DNA of 64,000 nt from Kribbella sp. ALI-6-A (GCF_001984195.1 NZ_MTQN01000010.1:744001-808000); one strand, 5' to 3'. Numbered from the stretch's first letter, positions 34,836 through 44,750 are shown. The notes: generated by a model not told the origin, from the letters alone. Translations and numbers: made by a program.

Positions 34836-36026
34836 GTGTCACTGCCCCCGCTGGTCGAACCGGCCGACGAGCTGACCATCGACGAGGTCCGCCGGTACTC
34901 GCGGCACCTGATCATCCCCGAGGTCGGAATGGCCGGGCAGAAGCGGCTGAAGAACGCCAAGGTGCTGGTGATCGGCGCCGGCGGTCTGGGCAGCCCCGCG
35001 CTGCTCTACCTGGCCGCGGCGGGCGTCGGCACGCTCGGCATCGTCGAGTTCGACACCGTCGACGAGTCCAACCTGCAGCGCCAGATCATCCACGGCCAGT
35101 CCGACGTCGGCAAGTCCAAGGCGCAGTCGGCCAAGGAGTCGATCCTCGAGGCCAACCCGTACACGAACGTCGTCCTGCACGAGACCCGGCTGGACAACGA
35201 CAACGTGTTCGAGATCTTCGAGCAGTACGACCTGATCGTCGACGGCACCGACAACTTCGCCACCCGGTACCTGGTCAACGACGCCGCGGTGCTGCTCGGC
35301 AAGCCGTACGTCTGGGGCTCGATCTACCGTTTCGACGGCCAGGTCAGCGTGTTCTGGGCCGAGCACGGTCCGTGCTACCGCTGCCTCTACCCCGAGCCGC
35401 CGCCGCCCGGCATGGTCCCGTCCTGCGCCGAGGGCGGCGTGCTCGGGGTGCTGTGCGCGTCGGTCGGCGCCGCGCAGGTGACCGAGGCGATCAAGCTGCT
35501 CACCGGCATCGGCGACCCGTCACTGGGCCGGCTGAACATCTACGAGGCGCTCGACCTGAACTGGCGCGCCCTGAAGGTCCGCAAGGACCCGAACTGCGCG
35601 ATCTGCGGCGAGAACCCGACCGTCACCGAGCTGATCGACTACGAGAGCTTCTGCGGCGCGATCACCGAGGAGGCGGCCGACGCCGCCGTCGGCGCGACCA
35701 TCTCGGTGAAGCAGCTGAGCGAGTGGATCAAGCTCAAGGACAACGGCGAGAAGGACTTCGTCCTGGTCGACGTCCGCGAGCCCAACGAGTACGAGATCAA
35801 CAAGATCCCCGGCTCGGTGCTGATCCCGAAGGACCAGTTCCTGACCGGTGTCGCGCTGGAGAAGCTCCCGCAGGACAAGCAGCTGGTCTTCCACTGCAAG
35901 TCCGGCGTGCGCTCCGCCGAGGTCCTCGCCATCGCCAAGGGCGCCGGCTTCTCCGACGCCGTGCACGTGGGCGGCGGCGTGGTCGCGTGGGTCGACCAGA
36001 TCGATCCTTCGCAGCCGTCGTACTGA
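34836..36026 (+). CDS. moeZ: MoeZ/MoeB: ThiF-type adenylyltransferase with rhodanese domain
   Basis: A 396-residue sulfur-carrier activator. The N-terminal ThiF/E1-like domain (about 1-270) has VLVIGAGGLGSP for ATP, DTVDESNLQRQ, and two CxxC zinc pairs (CYRCLYP and CAICGE). The C-terminal rhodanese domain (about 290-396) has the active-site loop CKSGVRSA, with the persulfide-forming Cys. Such proteins adenylate the C-terminal Gly of ubiquitin-like sulfur carriers for molybdopterin, thiamine or cysteine synthesis and pass them sulfur. The GTG at 34836 follows GAGGAGC. It matches Rv3206c/MoeZ in the block. Confidence 0.95.
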   Translation: MSLPPLVEPADELTIDEVRRYSRHLIIPEVGMAGQKRLKNAKVLVIGAGGLGSPALLYLAAAGVGTLGIVEFDTVDESNLQRQIIHGQSDVGKSKAQSAKESILEANPYTNVVLHETRLDNDNVFEIFEQYDLIVDGTDNFATRYLVNDAAVLLGKPYVWGSIYRFDGQVSVFWAEHGPCYRCLYPEPPPPGMVPSCAEGGVLGVLCASVGAAQVTEAIKLLTGIGDPSLGRLNIYEALDLNWRALKVRKDPNCAICGENPTVTELIDYESFCGAITEEAADAAVGATISVKQLSEWIKLKDNGEKDFVLVDVREPNEYEINKIPGSVLIPKDQFLTGVALEKLPQDKQLVFHCKSGVRSAEVLAIAKGAGFSDAVHVGGGVVAWVDQIDPSQPSY

Positions 36027-36038
36027 CGTACTGCCCGG

Positions 36039-36068
36039 GCCCCCGTCGTACCTCGGTACGGCGGGGGC
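36039..36068 (+). terminator. Terminator hairpin after moeZ
   Basis: A 14-bp stem with one G-U pair (36039-36052 with 36055-36068) lies 12 bases after the stop codon of moeZ and ends in CTTGTG. Confidence 0.78.
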
Positions 36069-36114
36069 TTGTGCGTGCCGGGCCCGACGATGGAGTTCGG
36101 TCCGGTGCCAACGA

Positions 36115-36915
36115 TCAGAACGGCATGCGGCAGGTCGCCACGGCGTCGGCGCCCGAGGGGTCGCCGGTGATCAACTCCACCACCGGCTTGTCGTCGCGGC
36201 CGGACACGGTCCGCATGTAGCTGACGGCGTCCGTGCGTACCGTGGCGACCGGATCGCCGATTCCCAGCTGGTAGACCCCGCCGCCCTGTCCGCTGAGCTC
36301 GACGATCACCGCGGGGCGCGAACCCCAGAACGGGCCGTCCATCAGGTCGCGGATCACCTGCGCGATCAGTTCCTCGGCGTACGGGCCGGCGTCGAACGGG
36401 CGGTCGAGGGCCTGGCAGACGTCGTCGCGGTGCATCCACAGGTCCCGGGCGAGCAGGATGTCCTGGACATAGCCGAGATCGATCGACTCGAAGCCGGGGA
36501 TGCCCTCGATCGACATCGTCATCCGGCGCAGCAACGCCGGGTTGCGCGAGATCGTCCGGGTCGCCTTCGTCCACAGGCGGTCGAAGCGTTCGCGCAGGAC
36601 GTCGGGCGGCGTACCGCGGTGCTCGTCGGCCTGGACCATCATGTGCGCGTCGAGCCGGACCACGCCGGGGTAGACGCGCCTGGCCTTGCGGTAGCGGCGC
36701 GGGAACGACCACGGCCGGATCACGTCCTCGGCCTGGCCGCACAGATGCCCGACGACGTCGGCCACGTCCCACGCGTCGCAGACGGTACGCCGCTGCCAGT
36801 CGTCGCCGGTGAGCGTTGGCATCAGGTCTCGCCAAGCGGCGATCTCGGCGTCACGGTGCTCCCGGCAGCGCGGCCGGTCGGCCCGCGCGATCTCCTGTGC
36901 GCGAACGGCAATCAT
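36115..36915 (-). CDS. Mycothiol-dependent maleylpyruvate isomerase-like (DinB fold) protein
   Basis: A 266-residue protein of the actinobacterial maleylpyruvate-isomerase family. The N-terminal DinB-like four-helix region has TVCDAWDVADVVGHLCGQ and later LARDLWMHRDDVCQA, supplying His residues spaced as metal ligands; the C-terminal part is a sterol-carrier-like domain ending near GDPSGADAV. The thiol cofactor is inferred from the family. The gene begins two bases after the TetR stop, so the regulator and this gene form one operon. Confidence 0.78.
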   Translation of the reverse strand: MIAVRAQEIARADRPRCREHRDAEIAAWRDLMPTLTGDDWQRRTVCDAWDVADVVGHLCGQAEDVIRPWSFPRRYRKARRVYPGVVRLDAHMMVQADEHRGTPPDVLRERFDRLWTKATRTISRNPALLRRMTMSIEGIPGFESIDLGYVQDILLARDLWMHRDDVCQALDRPFDAGPYAEELIAQVIRDLMDGPFWGSRPAVIVELSGQGGGVYQLGIGDPVATVRTDAVSYMRTVSGRDDKPVVELITGDPSGADAVATCRMPF

Positions 36916-36917
36916 GG

Positions 36918-37553
36918 TTACCCCCTGGGTGGTGCGAAGCGTTGGTGGAACATCTCCAGGACGACGGGCAGCAGCCGGGTGAACCGGCCTTGCTCGAACG
37001 TCGCGTCCGGCTCGTTGGCCAGTTGCTGGGACAGCACGCCGGCCATCATCGAGGTGTAGAGCGCCACGCCGTCCTCGGTCGCGGCGTCGGGATGCAGCCG
37101 ACCCGCGTCGACGGCCGCGCGGAGGTGGTCGCGCAGTTCCTGCATGACCTCCAGCGCCGGCGCGAAGGCCTCCGGGCTCGGCTCGAAACCCGGAACTGTC
37201 CGCCAGAACAGCAGTTGCGAGTACACCGGGTTGGCCATCGCCCAGCGGCTGACAGCGGTGAGGTAGATCAGATCCAGTTCCAGCAGGTCGTCGGTGTCAG
37301 CGGTCCGCTCGGCCTCGCGGCGGGCGGCGAGGAACTGCTCGGCCCCGCGCCGGAACAGCGCGTCGTAGATCGCCATCTTCGACGCGAAGTACTGGTACAG
37401 CGAGGGCGGCTGCATGCCGACCTCCCGCGCCACCGCGGACAGGCTCAGCGCGGCGACCCCCTCGGCCTCCATCAACCGCAGCGCCGCGTCGAGGATCTCG
37501 TCGATCGTCTGCCGGCGGCGGCGGGCCCTGCGGTCCAGGGAGGCTGTGCTCAT
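36918..37553 (-). CDS. TetR-family regulator of the DinB-fold gene
   Basis: A 211-residue TetR repressor. Helix-turn-helix: RRQTIDEILDAALRLMEAEG, then LSAVAREVGMQPPSLYQYFASK. I start it at ATG 37553, where the family begins; an upstream in-frame ATG would add an unlikely 34 residues. The near-perfect 26-bp palindrome 37552-37577 overlaps this start codon, pointing to tight autorepression of itself and the coupled downstream gene. Confidence 0.88.
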   Translation of the reverse strand: MSTASLDRRARRRRQTIDEILDAALRLMEAEGVAALSLSAVAREVGMQPPSLYQYFASKMAIYDALFRRGAEQFLAARREAERTADTDDLLELDLIYLTAVSRWAMANPVYSQLLFWRTVPGFEPSPEAFAPALEVMQELRDHLRAAVDAGRLHPDAATEDGVALYTSMMAGVLSQQLANEPDATFEQGRFTRLLPVVLEMFHQRFAPPRG

Positions 37554-37577
37554 GGTCTGAGGGAAACCTAAGACCAT
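37552..37577. promoter_or_regulatory. Likely TetR operator overlapping the TetR start codon
   Basis: Arms ATGGTCTGAGG and CCTAAGACCAT match at 10 of 11 positions around a GAAA spacer. It covers the start of the TetR gene, so binding would block transcription or translation of the operon. Confidence 0.7.
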
Positions 37578-37638
37578 TAGGGAAGTCAAGAGCTCGTAGG
37601 TCTTCTGTACTGTCCCCGCGGCCGCGTACCGTCGGGGC

Positions 37639-37905
37639 ATGTGCCGAAACATCACTGTGCTGAGAGGCCTGGAGCCGTCCGCGACCTCCGAGGAGATCTA
37701 CGCGGCGGCGCTCCAGTACGTCCGTAAGGTGACCGGGGTCGGCTCGCTGAGCGCGACCACCCGGGAGCCGATCGAGCGCGCCGCGACGGAGATCGCCCGG
37801 ATCACCGAGGCGCTGCTGGAGGAGATGCCGGCCCGCCGGGTCCCGCCGCAGACCGTGCCACCGCTGCGCCGGCCCGAGGTCAGGGCGCGCCTCGGCCTCG
37901 ACTGA
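37639..37905 (+). CDS. DUF2277 protein
   Basis: An 88-residue protein matching DUF2277: it begins MCRNITVLRGLEPSAT, then EEIYAAALQYVRKVTG, and ends with a basic Arg-rich tail. Function unknown. It starts at ATG 37639, divergent from the TetR-DinB operon, with the TetR operator about 60 bases upstream, so it may share that control. Confidence 0.85.
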   Translation: MCRNITVLRGLEPSATSEEIYAAALQYVRKVTGVGSLSATTREPIERAATEIARITEALLEEMPARRVPPQTVPPLRRPEVRARLGLD

Positions 37906-37910
37906 CCTCT

Positions 37911-38885
<975 letters not shown>

Positions 38886-38957
38886 TCCACCTGCGCCGAG
38901 TCGGTGGGCGGTGTAGGTTGCCTGGTGGTGGCAAGCCCTTACCAGTGGAGGCGTGCG

Positions 38958-39797
38958 ATGCGGTTCGCGATCAAGACCCGGCCCGAACACACCACGTGGC
39001 AGCAGATGCGCGACGTCTGGATCGCCGCGGACGAGTTCGAGATCTTCGAGTCCGCCTGGCACTGGGACCACTTCTACCCGCTCACCGGCGACATGGCCGG
39101 GCCGAATCTCGAGGCCTGGACGACGCTGGCCGCGCTGGCCCAGGCGACCAGCCGGATCCGGGTCGGCTGCCAGGTCACCGGGATGATCTACCGGCACCCC
39201 GCCGTCCTGGCGAACATGGCCGCGACCACCGACATCATCTCCGGCGGCCGGCTCGAGCTCGGCGTCGGCGCCGGCTGGAACGAGATGGAGACCGCGGCGT
39301 ACGGCATCGAGCTGCCGCCGTTGAAGGAGCGCTTCGACCGCTTCGACGAGGGTGTCGAGGCGATGATCGCGCTGCTCACGCAGAAGGTCGCCAACTACGA
39401 CGGCCGCTACGTCAAGCTCACCGACGCATACTGCGAACCGAAGGCGGTGCAGACCCCGCATCCGCCGATCACGATCGGCGGCAAGGGTCCGAAGCGGACG
39501 CTGCGCGCGGTGGCCCGCTGGGCGCAGCAGTGGAACGTGATCGTGCAGAGCCCGCAGGAGTGGACGCCGCTCAAGCAGGTCCTGGTCGACCACTGCGACA
39601 AGCTCGGCCGCGACGTCAACGAGATCACCTGCTCGGTCAACGTCCGGATGGACCCGGACAAGCCGCTCGACGACGCCGTCGCCCTGGCCGCGGCGTACGG
39701 CGAGGCCGGCGTCGACCTGGTGATCATGAACCTGCCGCTCGATGCTTCGCCGTCGGTGCTCGAACCGCTCGCGAAGGCACTCGCGCCGCTCGCCTGA
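38958..39797 (+). CDS. LLM-class F420-dependent oxidoreductase
   Basis: A 279-residue TIM-barrel protein of the luciferase-like monooxygenase family, F420 type. Landmarks are ESAWHWDHFYPL, the RIRVGCQVTGMIYRHPAVLAN stretch, GRLELGVGAGWNEME and PHPPITIGGKGPKRTL. F420 use is inferred. The ATG at 38958 follows GTGGAGGCG. It lies 72 bases after the c-subunit-like gene on the same strand and could be co-transcribed with it. Confidence 0.88.
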   Translation: MRFAIKTRPEHTTWQQMRDVWIAADEFEIFESAWHWDHFYPLTGDMAGPNLEAWTTLAALAQATSRIRVGCQVTGMIYRHPAVLANMAATTDIISGGRLELGVGAGWNEMETAAYGIELPPLKERFDRFDEGVEAMIALLTQKVANYDGRYVKLTDAYCEPKAVQTPHPPITIGGKGPKRTLRAVARWAQQWNVIVQSPQEWTPLKQVLVDHCDKLGRDVNEITCSVNVRMDPDKPLDDAVALAAAYGEAGVDLVIMNLPLDASPSVLEPLAKALAPLA

Positions 39798-39802
39798 ACG
39801 CC

Positions 39803-39888
39803 CACCACTCACCAAGCCCCGGTTGTGCCCGGTTTTCAGGCGGCAGCAGGCGTGGATTGGCCCGCGTCGGGTTGCTTGGTGAGTGGTG
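39803..39888. repeat. Long-arm inverted repeat after the LLM gene
   Basis: Two perfect 15-base arms (39803-39817 and 39874-39888) face each other over 56 bases. The DNA could form a cruciform or the RNA a large stem-loop. It lies between the LLM gene and the alkyltransferase-like gene and could be a terminator or a remnant of a small mobile element; no target-site duplication was evident. Confidence 0.65.
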
Positions 39889-39918
39889 CAGGTCCGCCCG
39901 GGCGCTAGCGTTGGCGCC

Positions 39919-40215
39919 GTGGACCGGGAGGAGTACGTCGAGGCAGTGCTGCAGGCCGTCGAGTCGATCCCGCCGGGGCGCGTCGCGACGTACGGGGACA
40001 TCGCCGCGTACGTCGGTCAGGGCGGCCCGCGACAGGTCGGCGCGATCATGCGCGAGTACGGCGGCGGCGTGCCGTGGTGGCGGGTGATCCGGGCCAGCGG
40101 CGTGCCCGCCGACGAGGTCGTCGACGATCAGCTCCAGTTGCTGCGCGGCGACGGTGTCCGCGTCACCAACGGCAAGGTTGACCTGCGCACGGTCCGGTGG
40201 CAGCCGAACGACTGA
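39919..40215 (+). CDS. Alkyltransferase-like protein (ATL)
   Basis: A 98-residue DNA-repair protein of the O6-alkylguanine-DNA alkyltransferase family lacking the acceptor cysteine. The active-site motif PCHRV of MGMT reads PWWRV (residues 52-56), so Trp replaces Cys. The helix GPRQVGAIMREY is the DNA-recognition helix with the Arg finger. ATLs bind O6-alkylguanine and hand lesions to nucleotide-excision repair. It matches Rv3204 in the conserved block. The GTG start at 39919 places the domain correctly. Confidence 0.9.
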   Translation: MDREEYVEAVLQAVESIPPGRVATYGDIAAYVGQGGPRQVGAIMREYGGGVPWWRVIRASGVPADEVVDDQLQLLRGDGVRVTNGKVDLRTVRWQPND

Positions 40216-40224
40216 CCGGCCTGG

Positions 40225-40746
40225 TCAGGCGGCGCGGCGGGCCTTCGACTTCGCGCGGGCCATCTTGAACAGGTAGAGCGGGGTTGGCGGGACCCATCCG
40301 AGCTGACTCGCCTGGCCGAGGTCGTCGCGGTTGGCCCAGTGCTCGATCACCTTCCCGTCCTCGATCCGCAGCCAGTGCGACTGGGTGATCGCGAACGTCC
40401 GCCCGGTCGGCGGAAACACCGTGTCGACCGACCCGTCCTCGGCGTGCACCACGAACGGCGCGACGTGCCGTCCGCTCATGGTCGTCCGCACCGCCACCAA
40501 GTTGCTTTCAGCAACCACTTCGTGGACCTGGTAGCTCAGCTCGGCGAACGCGGACCGCAGCCACTTGGCCGTCGCCCAGAAGCCGTCCGGACCGGACGTC
40601 CGGGCGGCAGGCGGCTCGGCCTTGTCCTCCCGGTTGACGGCCGCCGGATGCACCACCTCGTCGAAGGTCGCGCGGTCCCCGTCGGCCATCATCAGGATGC
40701 TCCGGACCGCGAGGGCCCGCGGATCGCTCGCCACGGTGCTGTTCAT
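40225..40746 (-). CDS. SnoaL-like (NTF2-fold) protein
   Basis: A 173-residue protein with a SnoaL/NTF2-like alpha+beta barrel pattern: FDEVVHPAAVNRE, FAELSYQVHEVVAESN, VRTTMSGRHVAPF and HWLRIEDGKVIEHWANRDD, ending in a basic tail. SnoaL-like proteins include ester cyclases and hydroxylases; substrate unknown. A copy of the dispersed palindrome codes for VAESN. It is divergent from a TetR gene with a short palindrome between them. Confidence 0.8.
   Translation of the reverse strand: MNSTVASDPRALAVRSILMMADGDRATFDEVVHPAAVNREDKAEPPAARTSGPDGFWATAKWLRSAFAELSYQVHEVVAESNLVAVRTTMSGRHVAPFVVHAEDGSVDTVFPPTGRTFAITQSHWLRIEDGKVIEHWANRDDLGQASQLGWVPPTPLYLFKMARAKSKARRAA
40501..40515. repeat. Dispersed palindrome copy 5
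   Basis: GTTGC-TTTCA-GCAAC, read on the minus strand in frame as V-A-E-S-N inside the SnoaL-like gene. Confidence 0.75.
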
Positions 40747-40764
40747 GTCCCCTCCAAATTAGAT

Positions 40765-40777
40765 ACAGTTTGACTGT
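40765..40777. promoter_or_regulatory. Candidate TetR operator with embedded -35-like hexamer
   Basis: ACAGT-TTG-ACTGT, a perfect 5-base-arm palindrome containing TTGACT, lies in the 56-base gap between the SnoaL-like and TetR genes. Likely target of the adjacent repressor. Confidence 0.5.
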
Positions 40778-40802
40778 CCCCAAAATCAGAGTGGAACCGG
40801 CG

Positions 40803-41441
40803 ATGGCAGAAGTCAAGAGACCGTACGACGCGTCCGGCCGGCGCGAGCAGGCGGCGGCCCGGCGCCGGGCCGTGGTGGTCGCGGCGCAGGAGTTGTTCGC
40901 GCGGGACGGGTTCCGCGCCACGACGATCGCCGCGGTGGCCCGGACGGCCGGGGTCTCGGCGGAGAGTGTGTACAAGGGATTCGGCACCAAGGCCGCGCTG
41001 GCCAAGGCGGTGTTCGACCGGGTGATCGCGGGCGACGACGAGCCGGTCCCGGTGGCGTTACGACCTGACGCGAAGGCGATCCAGGCCGAGCCCGACATCC
41101 GGGTCAAGCTCGCCCTGTACGCCGAGGCGGCGGCCGCGCGCCAGGTCCGGTCCGCCGGCGTACAGATCCTGATCCGCGATGGCCGGCACGTCGACGAGTC
41201 GCTCGAGGAGGTTTGGCAGAGCCTGCTCACCGAGCGCCTCACCGGGATGACGATGCTCGCCGAGCATTTGCATTCGACCGGCCGGTTGCGCGCGGATCTC
41301 GACGTCGACGAGGTGCGCGACCTGCTGTGGACCTGCATCTCCGTCGAGCTCTACGAGCTGCTCGTGCTCAACCGTGGCTGGACCGTCGATCGCTACACGA
41401 CCTGGCTCACGCGGACCCTCGTCTCGGCACTGTGCGACTGA
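40803..41441 (+). CDS. TetR-family regulator divergent from SnoaL-like gene
   Basis: A 212-residue TetR repressor. Helix-turn-helix: RRRAVVVAAQELFARDGF, then TTIAAVARTAGVSAESVYKGFGTK. I start it at ATG 40803; a GTG 12 bases earlier is possible. It probably represses the divergent SnoaL-like gene and itself through the palindrome 40765-40777. Ligand unknown. Confidence 0.88.
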   Translation: MAEVKRPYDASGRREQAAARRRAVVVAAQELFARDGFRATTIAAVARTAGVSAESVYKGFGTKAALAKAVFDRVIAGDDEPVPVALRPDAKAIQAEPDIRVKLALYAEAAAARQVRSAGVQILIRDGRHVDESLEEVWQSLLTERLTGMTMLAEHLHSTGRLRADLDVDEVRDLLWTCISVELYELLVLNRGWTVDRYTTWLTRTLVSALCD

Positions 41442-41519
41442 TCGCGGCTGTCCGCTGAGCGACCGTCGTCGCCGTCGGCGGGGTGGGTTTCGTGGTTTGT
41501 CGGTGGCGTCTGATGGGAT

Positions 41520-44500
41520 GTGTTCGTGGTCAGCAGAACAGGGTCCCGGTATCGGCTGGTGAAGCCGGAAGGGCGCGTCGTGGGGCCTGCTCCCGCGCCG
41601 GTTCTGGATGTTGATCAGCAAGCCGTGGTGGATCATCCGGGCGGGCCGTTGCTCGTGCTGGCCGGGCCGGGCACGGGCAAGACGACGACGCTGGTCGAGG
41701 CCGTCGTCGACCGGGTCGCCAACCGTGGTTTGAATCCTGACCAGGTGCTCGTGCTGACCTTCGGGCGCAAGGCCGCGACCGAGTTGCGGGACCGGATCAC
41801 CGGGCGGCTGGGCAAGACGACGCGGGTGATGCCGTCGATGACCTTCCACTCGTTCTGTTACGCGTTGCTGCGCAGGTTCACGCCGGCCGACGCGTTCGAC
41901 GTCCCGCTGCGGCTGCCGTCCGGGCCCGAGCAGTCGTTGCGGTTGAGCGAGGTGCTCGGCGGGAGCCGCGAGGTCGGCGTGGTGCACTGGCCGAGCAGTC
42001 TGCATCCGGCGCTGAAGACGCGCGGGTTCGCCGACGAGGTGCAGGCGGTGATCGGCAAGGCGCGGCAGCTCGGGCTCGACCCGGAGGACCTGTCCGCGAT
42101 CGGCCAGTCGGCGAGCCGGCCGGAGTGGGTGGCGGTCGGCGACTTCTTCGAGGAGTACCTGCAGATCCTCGACCACGAGCAGGTGCTGGACTACTCCGAG
42201 CTGATCCACCGCGCGGTGATCCTGGCCCAGCAGCCGCAGGTCCGGGCGAAGCTGCGGGAGGAGTTCAAGGTCGTTTTCGTCGACGAGTACCAGGACACCG
42301 ATCCCGGTCAGATCAAGCTGTTGCAGGCGATCGCCGGCGACGGCCGCGACCTGGTCGTGGTCGGCGACCCGGACCAGTCGATCTACACCTTTCGCGGCGC
42401 CGACGTGCGCGGACTGCTGCGCTTCACCGAGGAGTTCCCGAAACTCACCGGTGAGCCGGCCGACCAGATCGCGCTGGCCACCACCCGCCGTTTCGGTACG
42501 ACGCTGCTGCGCGTCTCGCGCAACGTCGTGAACCGCCTCGGCGTACCGGGCACGCTCGACCGCGACACGTTCGACCGGTTCCGCAATCCCGACGCGAGCG
42601 GCTGTGTCTTCGGTCCGGGCAAGGTCGAGGCGAATCTCTACTCCACCAGTGGCGCGGAGCTGGAGCACATCGCCGACATCCTGCGCAGGGCGCATGTCCA
42701 GGACGGCGTCGGCTGGCACGAGATGGCGGTGCTGGTCCGATCGGGCAGCATCTCGATCCCGCCGTTGCGGCGCGCGCTGGCGGCCGCGGGCATCCCGGTC
42801 GACGTGGCTGGTGACGAGTTGCCGCTGTCGCGCGAGCCCGCCGTACGGCCGATGCTGCTGGCGTTGCGGGCCGTCGCGGATCCGTCGACCCTGACCGTGG
42901 ACGTCGTGCGGGCGCTGGCGTTGTCGCCGCTGGGCGCGATGGACGCCGGGCAGTTGCGGCGGCTCGCGCGCGTGCTGCGCAAGCGGGACCGGGAGGCCGC
43001 GGGCGGTCAACGGCTGCCGCGGTCGTCGGACGAGTTGCTGCGCGAGGCGCTGCTGGATCCGCTGATGCTGGACGAGCAGGCCTCGCCGGCCGAGGCGCGG
43101 TTCGTCGCCCTCGGCGAGAGGTTGCTCAAGGCAAGGAACATCGTGATCGCCGGCGCCGCGCCCGACGAGGTGATGTGGTCGCTGTGGTCGGAGTCGCCGT
43201 GGCTGCGCCGGCTGCGCGGCCAGGCGAACAGCGGCGGCGAAGTCGCGCGCGCGGCGAACCGGGATCTCGACTCGCTGTGTGCGCTGTTCGACGCGGCCGG
43301 ACGGGCCGAGGAGCAGGTCGGGTTCAAGGGCGTCTCGGCGTTCCTCAGCGAGCTGGAAAACCTCGACATCGCCGCCGACAACCGGTACGACGCGACGTAC
43401 CGGGAGGCGGGTGTGCAGTTGATGACCGCGCACCGGTCGAAGGGGTTGCAGTGGCGGCTCGTTGTGGTCGCGAGCGTCCAGGAAGGGCAGTGGCCCGACC
43501 TGCGGCGGCGCGGATCGCTGCTGGAGCCGGACCGGCTCGGCCCTGACGGGTTGGTCGAGCCGCTGTCGGCCGGGGCGATCCTGGCCGAGGAACGGCGGTT
43601 GTTCTACGTCGCGATCACCCGGGCGCGCGAGCGGCTGATCGTCACGGCGGTGCAGGCGCCGGAGGCCGACGGCGAGCAGCCGTCGCGGTTGCTGGCCGAG
43701 ATGGACATTCCTTTGAAGCTGGTCGCCGGGCGGCCGCGGCGTCCTTTGTCGTTGTCGGGGCTGGTCGCGGACCTGCGCTGTGTGCTGGCGGATCCGGCGT
43801 CGTCGCCGGCGTTGAAGCGAGTCGCGGCGGATCGGCTCGCCGTACTGGCTGACGCTGTCGACGAGCGTGGGTACGCGTTGGTGCCGACGGCTGATCCGGA
43901 GCGTTGGTGGGGTGTGCGCGAGCGGACGAAGTCGGAGCGGCCGATCGCGGTCGAGGACCAGCCGGTGCCGTTGTCGGGCAGCGCGCTGTCGACGATCGTG
44001 GACTGCCCGCTGCGCTGGTTCCTGCAGCGGCGAGCGGGCGGGGAGACGCCGAGTACGTCGGCGATCGGGTTCGGCATGGTGCTGCACACGCTGGCCGACG
44101 CGGTCGCGACCGGCACACTGCCGCCGGACGCCGACGAGCTCAACGGCTGGCTCGACAAGGTGTGGACGCAGCTGGAGTTCGAGTCGTCCTGGATCTCGGA
44201 CCGGGAGCGGGTCGAGGCCGAGCAGGCGTTGCGGCGCTTCGTCGCGTGGCACCAGGGCCGCCCGGACCGCAAGCTGATCGGCAGCGAGGTCGACTTCAGC
44301 GTCCTGCTGCCGGACGAGGACAAGCCGGGCGTAGAGGTCAAGGGCCGGATGGACCGGATCGAGCAGGACGGCGACGGCAAGATCCGCGTGATCGACCTGA
44401 AGACCGGCCGCACGGTGCCGACCAAGCCGGCGCTCGAGCGGCACGTGCAGCTGGCGATCTACCAACGCGCCATCGCTTCGCGGCAGCTCAAGCTGCTCGG

Positions 44501-44750
44501 CGAGGACGCGGAGAGCGGCGGTGCCGAGCTGGTCCAACTGCGGCACGACGACATCGGCCTGCCGAAGGTCCAGGCGCAGGCACCCCTGGAGCCCGACGAC
44601 GACGGCCGCACCTGGCTCGACGAGGCAGTCGAGAACGCCGAGGCGATGGTGCGCAGCGAGGAGTTCACCGCCAAACGCAACGACGGCTGCAGCCGCTGCG
44701 ACGTCCGAGGCCTGTGCCCGATCCAGCCGGAAGGACGGGAGATCGTCTGA
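41520..44750 (+). CDS. adnA: AdnA: UvrD-like helicase-nuclease subunit for DNA end resection
   Basis: A 1076-residue subunit of the mycobacterial-type AdnAB motor-nuclease, which resects double-strand breaks for recombination. UvrD-type motor motifs: LAGPGTGKTTTL (about 50), VLTFGRKAATELRDR, VFVDEYQDTDPGQ, VVGDPDQSIYTFRGAD, LMTAHRSKGLQW and FYVAITRARERL. The C-terminal nuclease has GRMDRIEQDGDGK, DLKTG and a Cys set (DCPLRW and CSRCDVRGLC) as in RecB/AddB iron-sulfur nucleases. Start uncertain: GTG 41520, with GTG 41526 or 41559 as alternatives. adnB follows after an unusually long gap. Confidence 0.92.
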   Translation: MFVVSRTGSRYRLVKPEGRVVGPAPAPVLDVDQQAVVDHPGGPLLVLAGPGTGKTTTLVEAVVDRVANRGLNPDQVLVLTFGRKAATELRDRITGRLGKTTRVMPSMTFHSFCYALLRRFTPADAFDVPLRLPSGPEQSLRLSEVLGGSREVGVVHWPSSLHPALKTRGFADEVQAVIGKARQLGLDPEDLSAIGQSASRPEWVAVGDFFEEYLQILDHEQVLDYSELIHRAVILAQQPQVRAKLREEFKVVFVDEYQDTDPGQIKLLQAIAGDGRDLVVVGDPDQSIYTFRGADVRGLLRFTEEFPKLTGEPADQIALATTRRFGTTLLRVSRNVVNRLGVPGTLDRDTFDRFRNPDASGCVFGPGKVEANLYSTSGAELEHIADILRRAHVQDGVGWHEMAVLVRSGSISIPPLRRALAAAGIPVDVAGDELPLSREPAVRPMLLALRAVADPSTLTVDVVRALALSPLGAMDAGQLRRLARVLRKRDREAAGGQRLPRSSDELLREALLDPLMLDEQASPAEARFVALGERLLKARNIVIAGAAPDEVMWSLWSESPWLRRLRGQANSGGEVARAANRDLDSLCALFDAAGRAEEQVGFKGVSAFLSELENLDIAADNRYDATYREAGVQLMTAHRSKGLQWRLVVVASVQEGQWPDLRRRGSLLEPDRLGPDGLVEPLSAGAILAEERRLFYVAITRARERLIVTAVQAPEADGEQPSRLLAEMDIPLKLVAGRPRRPLSLSGLVADLRCVLADPASSPALKRVAADRLAVLADAVDERGYALVPTADPERWWGVRERTKSERPIAVEDQPVPLSGSALSTIVDCPLRWFLQRRAGGETPSTSAIGFGMVLHTLADAVATGTLPPDADELNGWLDKVWTQLEFESSWISDRERVEAEQALRRFVAWHQGRPDRKLIGSEVDFSVLLPDEDKPGVEVKGRMDRIEQDGDGKIRVIDLKTGRTVPTKPALERHVQLAIYQRAIASRQLKLLGEDAESGGAELVQLRHDDIGLPKVQAQAPLEPDDDGRTWLDEAVENAEAMVRSEEFTAKRNDGCSRCDVRGLCPIQPEGREIV

